A DNA stretch of 64,000 bases, from positions 1-64,000 of the forward strand of contig JABWCD010000035.1 in the NCBI GenBank assembly GCA_013359265.1, written 5' to 3'. Both the position numbers and the translations under genes were made by a program. Position 1 is the first letter of the stretch; each line of letters starts with the position of its first letter. This DNA is from Candidatus Hydrogenedentota bacterium (GTDB lineage: Bacteria > Hydrogenedentota > Hydrogenedentia > Hydrogenedentales > SLHB01). The notes below the pieces were generated by a model. The model did not search any database and was not told the DNA's origin. It was given only the letters and a program-made list of their open reading frames with translations. Of the stretch, positions 62,772 to 64,000 are shown piece after piece.

Positions 62772-64000
62772 TTAGAGTGAGTCGATGTTGCCCATGACTT
62801 TCGTGAACGAGTCTGCCAATTCGCGCAGGTACGATTCCTCTACGTCGACGAACGCATACGTGCTCAGGAGGCGCGAGCAGACATCCTCCGTGACGGGCAA
62901 CGCCACCGCCGATTGAGGGCCACGATACGATATCGGGTCGTAGAAGCAACCGCCAAGTGTCCTGCGATCGAACGTAGTGAACAGCGGCGCCTGGTGCAGC
63001 AGACCGTAGGTAAAATTCATGCTGCTGTAGCGGTCCTTTTGAAACGGTGCGCCTTCGGCAACGAGCGCGGCCTCGATTCGTTCGAGGGGTACCCGCTTCA
63101 ACACGTCCCGCGCCACCTTGAACTTGAATTCGAGATACCCCGCGCGTACGCAGCCGCGGGCGGGATCCACAACTTCAATCCCTTCGACATTGCGCAGCAG
63201 ATCGTTAAGGATTGCGTAGTTGTGCGTTCGCCGGCGATTGAGTTCCGGAAGCCGCTCCAATTGCGACGACGCCAGGGCGATTGCGAAGACGTGCGGGCGG
63301 TACTTCGCGCCCAGACTCATATCGCCGATGGAATCAAAAGTATGTTTTCCTTCGCCCTTGGGGCCACGTCCGAAATGCGCGAGCAACACCATTCGATCGA
63401 ACAACTCGGGGCTGTTTGTTGTCGCGACGCCCGCCTCTCCCCCGCTCACGGCCTTCACGCCCTGCATACTGAAACACCCGATGTCGCCGATACTGCCAAC
63501 GGGCCGTCCCTTGTACGACGCGCCGTGGGCGTGGGAGGCGTCCTCGATCACGGCGATGCCCCGCGCACGCGCGATGGACATAATGCGATCCATGTCGGCG
63601 ACGTTACCCCACGTGTGCACCACACAGATGGCGCGGGTCCGATCGGTAATTTTGCGTTCGATATCCGCGGGGTCGATGACGAGCGTGGCCGGGTCGATAT
63701 CGGCGAAGACGGGTGTGGCGGCGCAGTGCAGGATGGGCGTCACAGATGCGTGCCAGGTGTAACTCGGCACGATGACTTCGGTGCCGGGTCCTACCCCCGC
63801 GGCGAAGTACGCGCTGTGCAGCGTCGCCGTCCCGCTGTTCATGGTGAGGGCGTACTTCGTCCCCACCAGTTGCCTGTAGGCTGCCTCAAACTCCGCGACG
63901 ATGCCGGTCCCGTCCGCAATCGTGATGATGCCGGCGTCGAGCAACGCACCAATGCGCCGGCTCACGTCTTCCTTTTCGATAAGCGGCCAGCGGTCCGTTC
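62772..64000 (-). CDS. DegT/DnrJ/EryC1-family aminotransferase (5' partial)
   Basis: About 409 residues of a PLP-dependent sugar aminotransferase; the frame continues past the right edge (the last visible codons read TDRWPLIEKEDV). Family landmarks are LTMNSGTATLHSAYFAAGVGPG, EVIVPSYTWHASVTPI, VIEDASHAHGASYKG and the PLP-lysine segment FSMQGVKAVSGGEAGV. Such enzymes aminate keto-sugars for surface polysaccharides, lipid A decoration or antibiotics. The start lies outside the window, so neither operon nor regulation can be judged. The downstream 130 bases contain only repeats. Confidence 0.92.
   Translation of the reverse strand, partial: TDRWPLIEKEDVSRRIGALLDAGIITIADGTGIVAEFEAAYRQLVGTKYALTMNSGTATLHSAYFAAGVGPGTEVIVPSYTWHASVTPILHCAATPVFADIDPATLVIDPADIERKITDRTRAICVVHTWGNVADMDRIMSIARARGIAVIEDASHAHGASYKGRPVGSIGDIGCFSMQGVKAVSGGEAGVATTNSPELFDRMVLLAHFGRGPKGEGKHTFDSIGDMSLGAKYRPHVFAIALASSQLERLPELNRRRTHNYAILNDLLRNVEGIEVVDPARGCVRAGYLEFKFKVARDVLKRVPLERIEAALVAEGAPFQKDRYSSMNFTYGLLHQAPLFTTFDRRTLGGCFYDPISYRGPQSAVALPVTEDVCSRLLSTYAFVDVEESYLRELADSFTKVMGNIDSL

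Overview
This is a GC-rich bacterial chromosome segment with tightly packed genes on both strands and many ATGA/GTGA overlaps. It carries many secreted beta-propeller, PKD and beta-helix proteins, sugar-related transporters, an ECF sigma factor fused to a membrane-anchored domain and many small dispersed repeats. This resembles an uncultured, polysaccharide-degrading environmental lineage such as the Hydrogenedentota or a PVC-group bacterium. That placement is inferred from gene style only; no rRNA gene is present to test it.

Layout. 1-2.9 kb: end of a glutamine-synthetase-family gene, then a higBA-like toxin-antitoxin pair whose toxin is split by a 139-bp miniature element, followed by repeats. 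2.9-7.1 kb: MFS transporter with a truncated paralogue behind it, then thpR, yggT, pcm and an ABC ATPase. 7.1-12.1 kb: GntR regulator, three-gene sugar ABC importer lacking an ATPase, FAH-family hydrolase. 12.1-16.5 kb: dnaA with an upstream DnaA box, pdxA, a translationally coupled VCBS-repeat protein. 16.5-20.8 kb: moxR / DUF58 / transglutaminase operon. 21-27 kb: alpha/beta-hydrolase-like pseudoenzyme, TerB-like protein, hemolysin III, mutS, a 106-bp repeat array, DinB protein. 27-34.5 kb: GH98-like secreted protein, a PilZ-membrane-L,D-transpeptidase fusion, a small secreted protein, and an ECF sigma factor continuous with a large extracytoplasmic region. 34.7-44 kb: PHP phosphatase, UMF1 transporter, SMP-30, GH43-like propeller, radical SAM protein, PKD lipoprotein, beta-helix protein. 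44-54 kb: RMD1 family, fadJ-type fusion, two decayed LRAT-like paralogues bracketing a BNR protein and a reprolysin-type protease, transposase remnant, tRNA-Pro. 54-60.4 kb: tandem amidohydrolase, transglutaminase, GPH symporter, secreted propeller. 60.5-62.5 kb: complete IS1595-family element with a passenger gene. 62.8-64 kb: DegT/DnrJ aminotransferase running off the right edge.

How it fits together. The secreted propellers, beta-helix protein, lactonase-like protein, GPH symporter and sugar ABC importer are consistent with breakdown and uptake of complex glycans (inference). The most unusual part is 29.7-34.5 kb. A protein with an intact c-di-GMP-type PilZ domain is joined through a membrane helix to a cell-wall cross-linking domain, and it lies beside an ECF sigma factor that continues through a membrane helix into a roughly 700-residue extracytoplasmic region with its own internal ribosome-binding site. 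Mobile DNA has clearly shaped the window: one miniature element and one IS have precise termini and target duplications, and several gene remnants remain.
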